In this document: positions 1 through 8,693 of the stretch, one piece after another
Numbering within the stretch: position 1 is the stretch's first letter
Layout of the letters: every line of letters starts with the position of its first letter
DNA from: Mycoplasmopsis equigenitalium
GTDB lineage: Bacteria > Bacillota_I > Bacilli_A > Mycoplasmatales > Metamycoplasmataceae
Direction: 5' to 3'
DNA length: 64,000 bases
NCBI RefSeq assembly: GCF_024498255.1
Contig: NZ_CP101808.1
Coordinates: 62,001 to 126,000, forward strand
Notes under the pieces: model-generated
What the model was told of the DNA's origin: nothing
Database searches by the model: none
The model's input: the letters and a program-made list of their open reading frames with translations, nothing else
Translations under genes and position numbers: made by a program

Positions 1-314
1 TTTTTAGCTCTTATTCTAATTTGTGATTCGATATCCGAACTTCTTGGATAAATAAAGATTTGATAGTTAAGAAAAAATAAAACCATAACACTCAAAGCAA
101 AACTTAGATAATAGTTTCACCACGACTGCTTTATATAAATATCACTTCTAATAAATAAAAAGCTGGTTAATGAAAGCAAAAGTAAAGTTATGTATATTAT
201 TCAAAACAGTGAATTCTTTATAAAAAAGTTTAGGATCGTTTTAAAGTAGAGTTTAAAAATCGAAAAGTTATTTTTTATTTTTTGTTCTATCTTTAATTTC
301 TGCGATGTGTTCAT
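1..314 (-). CDS. ABC transporter permease (N-terminal part, runs off window)
   Basis: Minus-strand reading frame that leaves the window at base 1, so only about 104 N-terminal residues are seen. It starts at an ATG at 314 inside the end of the ATPase gene (47-base overlap). The N-terminus is basic and hydrophilic, then a hydrophobic segment follows at about residues 25-50 and a second at about 65-85, with UGA-coded Trp. I infer the membrane subunit of the exporter from its position directly downstream of, and overlapping, the ATP-binding subunit; no family motif is visible. Substrate unknown. Confidence 0.6.
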
Positions 315-999
315 TATAAAAATCCTTAAATTTAAACTTATTATTCGAATATCCTTCAGCTATAACTCCCTTACCTCTTTTAATGAAAATCGCATAATCA
401 GCATACGGTTCAATTTCTGAAACCATATGTGTTGACAATAAAATTGTCATACCTTGTTCTACGAAGTCTTTAAGTTTTTCATACATCTTTATTCTTGATG
501 TGTAGTCGAGGTTTGCTTCTGGTTCATCTAAGATTAATAATTTTGGTGAACATAATTCAGATAGCAAGAGAATAACTTTTCTTTTTTCACCAGAAGAAAA
601 TAAACTTGGGAACGAATTTAATTTATCTTCTAAATCAAAATCTTTTGCCTTTTGTGTTATTTCGTTATCGCTGATATTTTTGCTACCAAATGATTCGACA
701 AACAACTTAATCAATTTAAATAATTTTAAATGAAAAGGAAATTTTAAATGAGTTCGAAAGTATAAAATAGATTTATTATTTTGGTTTATTTCGTTTGGGA
801 ATAAAATTTCGCCTTTGTAATTTGTGTCAGAATTTGAAATAATATTTATTAATGTTGTTTTACCCGCTCCGTTTTGTCCTAGTAAGAGATTTATTTTATT
901 CGTTTTAACCCTAAAAGATACATTATCAAAAAATAATTTTCCCTTCATTTTTTTAGACAGACTTTTTACTAGGATAAAGTCGTCTGTTGTTGTTTCTAT
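268..999 (-). CDS. ABC transporter ATP-binding protein, probable ATA start
   Basis: ATPase subunit of an ABC exporter. Walker A is GQNGAGKTT, the signature is the variant SSGEKRK, Walker B is LLILDEPEANLD and the switch His is in LLSTH. The first ATG (948) has no Shine-Dalgarno sequence and would remove the FILVKSLSKK segment that precedes the conserved FDNVSF strand in this family. The frame is open upstream to an ATA at 999 that lies 5 bases after a perfect AGGAGG, so I place the start there (243 aa). The start is unusual and should be held with caution. The partner permease overlaps its 3' end. Confidence 0.85.
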   Translation of the reverse strand: METTTDDFILVKSLSKKMKGKLFFDNVSFRVKTNKINLLLGQNGAGKTTLINIISNSDTNYKGEILFPNEINQNNKSILYFRTHLKFPFHLKLFKLIKLFVESFGSKNISDNEITQKAKDFDLEDKLNSFPSLFSSGEKRKVILLLSELCSPKLLILDEPEANLDYTSRIKMYEKLKDFVEQGMTILLSTHMVSEIEPYADYAIFIKRGKGVIAEGYSNNKFKFKDFYNEHIAEIKDRTKNKK

Positions 1000-1255
1000 A
1001 AAATCCTCCTTTGTTGTTTAAAAACATATAATTTACTATGAAATTATACAAAAAAGGCATTATTTATAAAATAAGCACAATTTTTAAAAATACATAGAAT
1101 AGATTGCGCTTGCAATAAAATAATAAAGCAAGTAACTAAGTAAAGTACAGATTAATATCTTCTTATTTGTAGCAATAATTTATGTTTATATGAGAAAAAT
1201 AAGATAAAATAAGAATGATTTATATTGAAGGCATTAGAAAGGAAAGTAAATTATT

Positions 1256-1606
1256 ATGTCAAAAATTAAAAAATTAGCATTAACAAATATTTTGTTAATT
1301 CCAGTCGCATTTATATTGTTAATTGTTTTAGTTGTTGTTGCAGCAGCATCGGGAAATAGTACAGGGTTGCCAGCAACAGGAGTGTTAGCATTATTATTAT
1401 TTCTTGGATTAGGTTTTGCTTCATTTGTTTTAAGTATTATGATAACCGTTAAAGTTAGAGAAACAGAACAAATTTTAATGATTGTTGGGTTCTTTATCCC
1501 TCTTCTTCAGTTTATTGCATTGATTATGATTTTAAGTGGTCACAAATACGATAACGATAACAACAATTCTGATAATAAAAATAATAATAACAGCGACGCT
1601 AAATAA
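1256..1606 (+). CDS. small membrane protein, unknown function
   Basis: A 116-residue protein with three hydrophobic segments (about residues 9-32, 42-65 and 72-93) and a hydrophilic C-terminal tail made almost only of Asn, Asp and Lys (from about residue 97). The ATG is preceded by AAAGGAAAG. It stands alone, is followed by its own terminator, and has no recognisable domain. The Asn/Asp-rich tail is low complexity and is probably cytoplasmic or surface-exposed depending on topology, which the sequence does not settle. Confidence 0.7.
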   Translation: MSKIKKLALTNILLIPVAFILLIVLVVVAAASGNSTGLPATGVLALLLFLGLGFASFVLSIMITVKVRETEQILMIVGFFIPLLQFIALIMILSGHKYDNDNNNSDNKNNNNSDAK

Positions 1607-1620
1607 CAAATAAAATTAAT

Positions 1621-1649
1621 AAATACGCATTTATTCGCGTATTTTTTTT
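1621..1649 (+). terminator. rho-independent terminator
   Basis: Stem AAATACGC / GCGTATTT with an 8-base loop, followed by a T run; 15 bases after the stop of the preceding small membrane protein gene. Confidence 0.8.
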
Positions 1650-1695
1650 ATTCTAAATTAAGATAATGGTTGTTTTTGAAGGATATAATAATGCT

Positions 1696-2634
1696 ATGCA
1701 TCAAAAATATATTTACAAAAAAATAGAACCTTATGAAACAGGATATTTAAAAGTTTCAAATTTACATACAATTTATTATGAAATTAGTGGTAACCCAGAT
1801 GGTATTCCTATTTTTCATATTCACGGAGGTCCAGGCGGAGGCTCTGGACCCGATAATCGCAGAATGTTTAACCCTCAAAAATTCAAAATAATTGTTTATG
1901 ACCAAAGAGGATGCGGGATGTCTACTCCCTTTGCCGAGATTAAAGAAAACACAACGCATGATTTAATTCGTGATATAGAGAAATTAAGAATTCATTTAAA
2001 GTTGGATAAAATTAGTCTTTTTGGCGGTTCTTGAGGCACAACTCTTTCATTGCTATATGCAATTCATTATCCTCAAAATGTTCATAAAATAATTTTGCGC
2101 GGGGTATATTTAGGGCGTCAAGAAGATACCCACTGATTAAGCCAAGAAGGTGCTTCAAAATTTTATCCAATTGATTTTGAAAAATATATTTCTATTATTA
2201 ACCCTAGTGAAAGAAACGATCTAGTAACAGCGTACAACAAGCTTTTAAATCATGAAGACGAAGCAATCGCATTAAAAGCGGCACAACATTGAGCACAATG
2301 AGAAATGGCGCTAATTTCTGTCAAACGAATTAAAGCAAAAAAAGATGTTGATCCAAAAGAATTGTTGCCAATAGCAAGAATAGAAAATCACTATTTTATT
2401 AATAAATTATTTCTAAATGACGACAATTTTATTTTGAATAATATTGATAAAATTAGCCATATTCCTGTTGATATAGTTCACGGACAGCTTGATATGGATT
2501 GTTTACCAATTCAGGCATATTTGTTACACAAAAAATTACCAAATTCAAGATTGTTTATAATTGATGGTGCCGGACACACATGACGTGAAAAAGGAATTGC
2601 TAAAAAACTTGTCGAACTTACAGATGAGCTGTAA
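1696..2634 (+). CDS. pip: prolyl aminopeptidase (proline iminopeptidase)
   Basis: Alpha/beta-hydrolase of peptidase family S33 that removes N-terminal proline from peptides. Visible: oxyanion-hole motif HGGPGGG, the DQRGCG strand-turn, the nucleophile elbow GGSWG (its Trp is UGA), an Asp in HGQLD and the last catalytic His in DGAGHTW. Length 312 aa fits the family. An ATG ten codons upstream (1666) is possible, but 1696 lies after AAGGATA and gives the usual N-terminus. It is monocistronic with terminators on both sides. In a peptide-scavenging parasite the role would be nutritional. Confidence 0.93.
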
Positions 2635-2712
2635 TTTTCCAAAAACAAGAAAAGATATTTTTCAATGTTAAAAAAAGAAATTTACTGAAAATAATTTAAA
2701 TTTTGTTAAATA

Positions 2713-2742
2713 AAAAATGCTGGTAAAGCCAGCATTTTTAAC
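2713..2742. terminator. bidirectional terminator
   Basis: Perfect stem AAAAATGCTGG / CCAGCATTTTT around a 5-base loop, with A and T runs outside. It lies between convergent genes (pip on plus, the RbgA-like GTPase on minus) and can serve both. Confidence 0.85.
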
Positions 2743-2746
2743 TGTT

Positions 2747-3562
2747 TTAAAAAATTGAATAACGTTTTTTTCGTAATGAATTAATGATTCTTGTCATCGC
2801 TTGTTGTTCGGTAAGTTTGTTTTTTTTACAATATTTATTTAATTCATAATCAACATCTGTGTGTGTTAGACATTTTTCAAATTCGAACTCGACAAAATAA
2901 TGTGGGTAAAGTTTGTATAGTTCAGTAATTAGATTAACAAAAAACAGTTTTTGTGGAACAATAGATTCTTTAATAATTTGAAAGAAAATTAATAAAAACC
3001 CATCTAAATCGTTTTCAATTTTCATTGGCATAATTCCTGGCGTATCGAGTAAGTGAATATTATCAATATTTGCTCAATTTAATTTTCTTGTTACACCGGG
3101 ATAATTTTCGGATTTAAGTTTGTTTTTTCCTAAAAGTAAATTAATTAAAGTTGATTTACCAACGTTTGGCATTCCAATAACAAAGACTTTTGCATTATAT
3201 TTAATTAATCCTTTTACCTTCATCGCTTCGGCTTTTTGCTTAGTTAAAAATTTTATTTTACTTAATAATTTAGTGCGGTCACTATTAGATTTTAAATTTA
3301 AAAACATATTGCTTTTGTCTAAAAGTAAATTTTTATAGTCCTCATCTTTATTAAGATCTTTTAAATCATTTTTAGACAAAATATAAAGTACATTTTTGTT
3401 TTTTAATAAACTGTCAAAATCCTTGTTATAAGTTTTATTTGGAATTCTTGCATCTAGTACAACGATTATCAAATCAGAGATCGAGGCTATTTCTTCGATC
3501 TCTCTTTTTGATTTGGCCATATGGCCCGGGAATCAATTAATCGTTGTCTTGCTGTGTTCCAT
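2747..3562 (-). CDS. rbgA: ribosome biogenesis GTPase A (RbgA/YlqF)
   Basis: Circularly permuted GTPase needed for late 50S subunit assembly. It begins at an ATG (3562) inside the preceding gene and soon shows the hallmark INWFPGHMAKSKREI. The order of G motifs is permuted: SKNDL (G4) precedes GMPNVGKSTL (G1) and LLDTPGI (G3). UGA codons supply Trp in WFPGH and near NWAN. Length 271 aa is close to the family. It overlaps the DivIVA-like gene by 26 bases and shares an operon with two SPOUT methyltransferases, so the operon has an rRNA/tRNA maturation theme. Confidence 0.93.
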
Positions 3563-3773
3563 TTATCTTAATCTCCGCTTTTAATAACTCGTTTTCTAGT
3601 TTGGAAATACGGTTATTTTTTGCTTTAACCTCGCCTTCCAAAACAATATTTATTTCTTTTAATTTTTCATTTTTTTCTTTTAATGCTTCTAATTCAGAAG
3701 CAAGTTTTTGAATATATTCATCAACTTCGGGAATGTAATACCCAGCAATATCTCTTTTAAACTTTTTTTGCAT
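3537..3773 (-). CDS. DivIVA-like short coiled-coil protein
   Basis: A 78-residue protein with the N-terminal pattern IAGYYIPEVDEYIQKL, which resembles the membrane-binding DivIVA/GpsB segment (Tyr and EVD positions), followed by one continuous Lys/Glu coiled coil to about residue 70. Full DivIVA proteins are longer, so this is a minimal form. It overlaps both neighbours (17 bases with the methyltransferase, 26 with rbgA). The assignment rests on the short motif and coiled coil only; a role at poles or division sites is an inference. Confidence 0.65.
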   Translation of the reverse strand: MQKKFKRDIAGYYIPEVDEYIQKLASELEALKEKNEKLKEINIVLEGEVKAKNNRISKLENELLKAEIKINGTQQDND

Positions 3774-4464
3774 CTTTTCCTCTTTTTAATTCATACAAGA
3801 CAATTGCATTGGCAATTGCGACGTTTAAACTTTCAAATTTAATTGGGATGTAATACTTTTCATCCAATAATTTAATTATACTTGGCGATATTCCATTAGC
3901 TTCATTTCCAAACACGATGCAGTAATTTTCATTTTTTAGTTCTTTAATGTCTTTAGCGGATTTGTCTAATAAAGTACCGACAATTTTATGAGTTCGCTTT
4001 AATTTTAATAAGAAGCTTTCTAGGTCTTTAGTTTGGGTAATATTGATTTTAAAAATACTCCCTTTACTTGCGCGAAGCGTTTTATCGTTATAAAGATCAA
4101 CTCCGTTAATAATGATGTTGGTAACACCAAATGCAACACAGTTGCGAATAATGGTTCCTAAATTACCGGGATCTTGAATATTATCTAGCACGATTGTTAA
4201 ACCGCTTATTTCTTTTGGCTTTAACATTTCGCAAAGAGCGAAGATATCTTGAGGAGTTTTAGAATTTAAAATTTGATTTATTTCCTCGTTAGTTATTAAA
4301 ACATCAGGTTTGTTTTGTGGATTACTAGAGTATATTTTTAGTTTTATGTTTTGTGATTTCGCTTCATTTATTGCGTCAATTCCCTCGATGATAAATTTAT
4401 TTTCTTCGTAACGATATTTTTTGAGGTTTAATTTTTTTAAATATTTAATTTCATTTTTAGTCAT
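3757..4464 (-). CDS. TrmH/SpoU family RNA 2'-O-methyltransferase
   Basis: SPOUT-class enzyme that transfers a methyl group from SAM to a ribose 2'-OH, most likely in 23S rRNA. An N-terminal substrate-binding region (residues about 1-80, with FIIEGIDAI) is followed by the three family motifs: DPGNLGTIIRNC (catalytic Arg), IVFGNEANGIS and IPIKFESLNVAIANAI, which form the knotted SAM site. Length 235 aa is typical of RlmB-like proteins. The site specificity cannot be read from sequence. It is the second gene of the minus-strand operon, with an 8-base overlap with trmL. Confidence 0.9.
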   Translation of the reverse strand: MTKNEIKYLKKLNLKKYRYEENKFIIEGIDAINEAKSQNIKLKIYSSNPQNKPDVLITNEEINQILNSKTPQDIFALCEMLKPKEISGLTIVLDNIQDPGNLGTIIRNCVAFGVTNIIINGVDLYNDKTLRASKGSIFKINITQTKDLESFLLKLKRTHKIVGTLLDKSAKDIKELKNENYCIVFGNEANGISPSIIKLLDEKYYIPIKFESLNVAIANAIVLYELKRGKDAKKV

Positions 4465-4984
4465 TTTTTAATAAATAATCCTTTGATTTTTGTACTTCAA
4501 ATTTTGATAAATCAGGGAAGTCTAGTTGACGCATAATTTCATACCCAATTACACAAACAGAGTTTGCTAAATTAATGCTTCTGTTTTTTGCATACATTGG
4601 AATCCGTAAGCATTTTTTAATATTTTTTTTGAGTATTCATTTATCAATTCCAGTCGATTCTCTGCCGAACATTACAAATAAATCATTTCCCCTTTTTCAC
4701 TCTTTTTTAAAATTAGTATCTGAATAAGTTTTTAGTCCATAACGAGTAATATAGAATATATTTTTTTGTCCATATTTTTGCTCAAAATCACTGTAACTGT
4801 TGTGAATTTCATGTTCGATATCTGAGAGCAAATGCCCCGCCGCCGGACGCTTTAAATATTTAGGCAAAAGCTCAAACGCTATGGGTTTGATAATGTGTAA
4901 TTTAGCATGTAGCGCAAAACATGTGCGAATGATATTACCAGTATTAGGTGATATTTCGGGTTGGTATAAAACAATATTTAACAT
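4457..4984 (-). CDS. trmL: tRNA (cytidine(34)-2'-O)-methyltransferase TrmL
   Basis: Minimal SPOUT methyltransferase that modifies the wobble ribose of certain leucine tRNAs. Motifs: NIVLYQPEISPNTGNIIRTC at the N-terminus, FVMFGRESTGID in the middle, and IPMYAKNRSINLANSV at the C-terminus. Length is 175 aa. I chose the ATG at 4984 because the family starts two residues before NIVLYQPE; an in-frame ATG at 5029 would add 15 residues with no homology to the family. Neither start has a clear Shine-Dalgarno sequence. First gene of the operon ending in rbgA. Confidence 0.9.
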
Positions 4985-5198
4985 ACTTATAAATTTTACT
5001 ATTTTTACAACATAATGTTTGTTTACCATTTTTGGAAAACAATATTTTTTATGTTTTCAATAAAAACCAGTAAAAAATATTGAAAAACGCTTAATTTTGT
5101 GTGTAAAAACATGTTTTTTTTAGTGTTTGTAAATCTAGTAGAAAAAAGTACTTTTCTTATATATATAAATATATATATGTAAAAAGGTCATTATTATA

Positions 5199-5210
5199 TA
5201 TAATTTTTGC
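5199..5210 (+). promoter_or_regulatory. -10 box directly before ATG (leaderless pattern)
   Basis: TATAAT at 5199-5204, six bases (TTTTGC) before the ATG at 5211, with no Shine-Dalgarno sequence in between. If transcription starts 6-7 bases after the box, the mRNA starts at or next to the start codon. Confidence 0.6.
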
Positions 5211-5684
5211 ATGATTAAAATATTAGTCGTAAGCGATATTCATGGAAATTACGGTGTTGTTGAAGACATTGTATCAAGAGCAAAATATGATGTAGCGATT
5301 TGTACTGGAGACTACGAAGTAGGCTATGATTTTATGAAAGAACACTTTGATTTTTTTGTAGTTGGTAACAACGATTTTGACTATCATGCTGCTGACTATG
5401 AAATTGAAATCGAAGGATTAAAAATTAGAATAGAACACGGGCACCGCATCGGTTCATATACACAATTAATGGACGTTGATTTTATGTTTAATCATCTTGA
5501 AAAAATAAATGTTGACATTCTATTAACCGGTCATACTCACGTGCCTTTACATTCGATTAGAAATAACAAAGGAATTCTAAATCCTGGTTCATGCAGTTAC
5601 CCACGAATGGGAACGAAGGCAGGTTATGCGATCTTAACGCTTGATAACAAAAAGATTATTAGAATTGAACAATTTAACATTTAA
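5211..5684 (+). CDS. YfcE/MJ0936-type metallophosphoesterase
   Basis: Calcineurin-like phosphodiesterase with the metal ligands in order: SDIHG (residues 8-12), a GD in CTGDYE, GNND (about 62-65), GH in IEHGH and GHTH near residue 107. The NPGS motif follows. Length 157 aa matches the small YfcE family, which hydrolyses phosphodiesters in vitro; the natural substrate is not known. It heads a plus-strand run with a HAD phosphatase, RNase HIII and ffh, 8 bases before the next gene. Confidence 0.88.
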   Translation: MIKILVVSDIHGNYGVVEDIVSRAKYDVAICTGDYEVGYDFMKEHFDFFVVGNNDFDYHAADYEIEIEGLKIRIEHGHRIGSYTQLMDVDFMFNHLEKINVDILLTGHTHVPLHSIRNNKGILNPGSCSYPRMGTKAGYAILTLDNKKIIRIEQFNI

Positions 5685-5692
5685 GGAGTTAC

Positions 5693-6604
5693 ATGAAAAA
5701 AACTAAAGAAAGATATTTATTTTGTATAGATATTGACGGAACGCTTTTAGAAAATAGTGCCGAAAATATTATTCATCCACTTGCGAAGGAAGCAATTGTT
5801 CGTGCCACAAATGAAGGCCACGTTGTTTGTTTAATTACGGGTCGTCCATGAAGAAGTACAAAACCAATTTACAATAAACTTGGACTAGATACTGTTGTTG
5901 CCAACTATAATGGTGCTCACATTCATAATCCAAGCGATGATATGTTTATCCCATATATCGAGTATCTTGATTTGAATGAAATGCTTTACATTTTAGGAGA
6001 TCCGATTGTAAAAGAACAAGTTTCAAATATTGCTATCGAAGGACCAGGCTGGGTACAATTACAAAAACGCGATCATGATTTAGAACGAGTTTTTGGGTTC
6101 AAAGATGCTGTAAAGTTTGTTGAAGGGCTTAACTTTGAAAAATTACCACTTAAACCAACAGGGATTGTGTTTGATGTCAAACCAACAACAGATGTTGAAA
6201 ATTTAAGAAAGTATTTAAAAGCAAAATATGGTGATTTAGCAGAGTTCTCATATTGATCAAAAGGCGACGGACTAACACCAGTGTTTGATATCACTAATGT
6301 TGCAGTTAATAAAGGCCGCGTTATCTCACTATTACTTAGATTTTATGATATTAAAATTGAAAATTCAATTACTATTGGTGACGGGTTTAACGATGTTTCA
6401 ATGTTCGAAGTGAGCGGTGTTTCAGTAGCGATGAAAAATGCGTCACGAATCGTTCGTTCAAAGGCAACTGTTAAGTTATCAAAAACGAACAAAGAAGGTG
6501 GAGTTGGCTATTACATTAACAAGTTTTTAGACAATCCAGAATCAGAAAAAGAAAAATCAGCTGAGATTAAAAGAAAATGAGCTGAAAAAGAACTAGGGGA
6601 GTAA
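5693..6604 (+). CDS. Cof-type HAD family hydrolase
   Basis: Haloacid-dehalogenase-fold phosphatase, subfamily IIB (Cof). Motif I is DIDGTLLE (nucleophile Asp), motif II is LITGRPW (Thr, with UGA-coded Trp), a Lys is in WSKGDG, and motif IV is GDGFNDVSMF, followed by VAMKNA. Length 303 aa. The start ATG follows AAGGAG by 5 bases. These enzymes dephosphorylate sugar phosphates or flavin/PLP precursors; the substrate is not predictable. The C-terminus is Lys/Glu-rich and ends 2 bases before the RNase HIII gene. Confidence 0.9.
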
Positions 6605-6606
6605 TT

Positions 6607-7326
6607 ATGGAAATGGAATTTATTTTATTTGATGAAACAGATATTGATTTAAAAGACAAAAAGATTATTGGAATCGATGAAGTTGGAGTAGGAGACTATT
6701 TTGGGCCGCTTGTTAGCTGTTCGGTTTTTATTCCACTTGAAAACTACGATAAAGTTATCGAACTCGGAGTTAAGGATTCGAAAAAGTTAAGTGACGCAAA
6801 AATACGTGCGATTGCACCAGAACTTAAGAAATTGGTTCGTTCATTTGTTTACAAATTAAGCCCAAAAGGCTACAACACAATGACAAAATACAATAACGCT
6901 AACGAACTAAAAGCGTTTGCACATATTAAAACTGCAAATACAGTGACACAAATAATGGCAAGATATCATTTAGGAAAAGCGGACTTTTATTTTATGGATC
7001 AATTTACAAATTTAGATAAAACAAAAGAGTATTTTAATAAACACTTGATAACAAATAATTTTGCTAATCTAAAACCTTTCAAATCACCACTTCTTTTAGC
7101 ACACAAAGCTGAAGACAAAGAATTATCGGTTGCGGTAGCATCGATTATTGCTCGCGATGCCTTTTTAGAAGAAATGGCAGTGATGAATGAAAAATATAAT
7201 ACTGTTTTCCCATTTGGTGCGTCAAACCAAGTAAAAGAGTTTGCTAAAGAATTTTTTGTTAAAGAAGAAAATAAAAAAGAAAGATATAATCTTTGCAAAT
7301 TATCATTTAATATGGAAATTGAATAA
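6607..7326 (+). CDS. rnhC: ribonuclease HIII, short form
   Basis: Type 2 RNase H that cuts RNA in RNA-DNA hybrids. The catalytic block IIGIDEVGVGDYFGPL (DE pair) is of the HIII type rather than the GRGPLAGP of RNase HII. Further acidic residues lie in DSKKLSD, YFMDQF and the conserved ASIIARDAF helix. At 239 aa it lacks most of the N-terminal TBP-like substrate-binding domain of HIII enzymes such as that of Bacillus (about 310 aa), leaving about 20 residues before the catalytic core. It overlaps no neighbour and sits 14 bases before ffh. Confidence 0.88.
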   Translation: MEMEFILFDETDIDLKDKKIIGIDEVGVGDYFGPLVSCSVFIPLENYDKVIELGVKDSKKLSDAKIRAIAPELKKLVRSFVYKLSPKGYNTMTKYNNANELKAFAHIKTANTVTQIMARYHLGKADFYFMDQFTNLDKTKEYFNKHLITNNFANLKPFKSPLLLAHKAEDKELSVAVASIIARDAFLEEMAVMNEKYNTVFPFGASNQVKEFAKEFFVKEENKKERYNLCKLSFNMEIE

Positions 7327-7340
7327 TTAGAAGGAGAGTG

Positions 7341-8693
7341 ATGTTTAATTTTTTAGCTAACCGTATTACCAAATCAATTAACAAGATTGCTAAAAAAACA
7401 CTCATTAGTGAAGAAGATATTGTTGAAGTTTCACGAGAAATTAAACTTTCATTACTAGAAGCCGATGTTAATTTATCGATAGTAAAGAAGTTTGTAAAAA
7501 ACGTTCGTGAAAAAGCAATTAATGCTAATATTCATTCCTCACTAAATGCATCACAACAATTTATTAAAATTGTTAAAGATGAACTTGTTGATGTTTTAGG
7601 TAAAACACCACAAAAAATTAATATTGAACATAAACCACATATTATTATGATGGTTGGTCTACAAGGTAGTGGTAAGACTACAACCGCTGCAAAGCTAGCG
7701 TTTTTTCACCGTAAGAAAAAACTTGTAGAAAAACCAATTTTAATCGCAGCCGATGTTTATCGGCCAGCAGCGATAGAGCAACTTGTTACACTTGCTAAAA
7801 ATGTATCGATTGATTATTATGAAGAAGGTGTGAAAGAAGATATTGTTGGAATTGTTAAAAATGGTCTTAAGAAGGCTAAAGCAAACAACCACGATATGAT
7901 TATTGTTGATACAGCGGGTCGTTTATCGATCGATGAAAAGTTAATGAATGAACTTGTTGAAATTAAAAAAGCAATTAAGCCAGACGAAATTATTTTTGTT
8001 GCTGATGCAATGTCGGGACAAGATATTGTTAATGTAGCGCAAACATTTCACGATCGTTTAAAATTGACTTCATCAATTATTACTAAACTTGATGGCGATG
8101 CTCGTGGTGGTGCGGCTCTAAGTATTCGTGAACTTTTAAAATTACCAATTAAATTTATTGGTACTGGCGAAAACATTTCAAATATTGATTTATTTTATCC
8201 GGAAAGAATGGCGGAAAGAATTCTTGGTATGGGGGATGTTCTTTCATTAATTGAACAAGCGCAAGATGTAATTGATGAGAAAAAAGCTAACAAAATGATG
8301 AATCGCTTTGTTACCGGTCAGTTTACATTAAATGATCTTTTAGAAAATTTGCAACAAATGAAAAAGATGGGAAAACTTTCTAAGATCTTACAAATGATTC
8401 CTGGTGCAAATAAAATTTCACAAGACAAGATTAATGCCGCTGAAAAGAAATCTTATGTGTATGAAATTTTAATTAGCAGTATGACTGCGGCCGAACGCAA
8501 AAACCCTAAACTGTTGAAAGATGCAAGTCGGAAAAACCGAGTAATTAAAGGAAGTGGTCGTTCGAGACAAGAATTTAATTTACTTTTAAGTGAATATGAA
8601 CAAATGGCAAGTAAAGTAAAATCAATTTCTAAGTCAATCAAAGGTGGAACTTTTGATCCATCGCAACTTTCAGGTGCTGGTGGTATTTTCTAG
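7341..8693 (+). CDS. ffh: signal recognition particle protein Ffh (SRP54)
   Basis: GTPase that recognises signal peptides and, with 4.5S RNA and FtsY, targets nascent chains to the membrane. N-domain residues 1-90, then the G domain with GLQGSGKTTTAAKL (about residues 106-119), DTAGR, TKLDGDARGG and GTGE, then a Met-rich M domain from about residue 300 with the MIPG and SGR RNA-binding elements. 450 aa. The ATG at 7341 follows AAGGAGAG; a GTG one codon earlier is less likely. The stop codon overlaps that of comEC on the other strand. Confidence 0.97.
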   Translation: MFNFLANRITKSINKIAKKTLISEEDIVEVSREIKLSLLEADVNLSIVKKFVKNVREKAINANIHSSLNASQQFIKIVKDELVDVLGKTPQKINIEHKPHIIMMVGLQGSGKTTTAAKLAFFHRKKKLVEKPILIAADVYRPAAIEQLVTLAKNVSIDYYEEGVKEDIVGIVKNGLKKAKANNHDMIIVDTAGRLSIDEKLMNELVEIKKAIKPDEIIFVADAMSGQDIVNVAQTFHDRLKLTSSIITKLDGDARGGAALSIRELLKLPIKFIGTGENISNIDLFYPERMAERILGMGDVLSLIEQAQDVIDEKKANKMMNRFVTGQFTLNDLLENLQQMKKMGKLSKILQMIPGANKISQDKINAAEKKSYVYEILISSMTAAERKNPKLLKDASRKNRVIKGSGRSRQEFNLLLSEYEQMASKVKSISKSIKGGTFDPSQLSGAGGIF

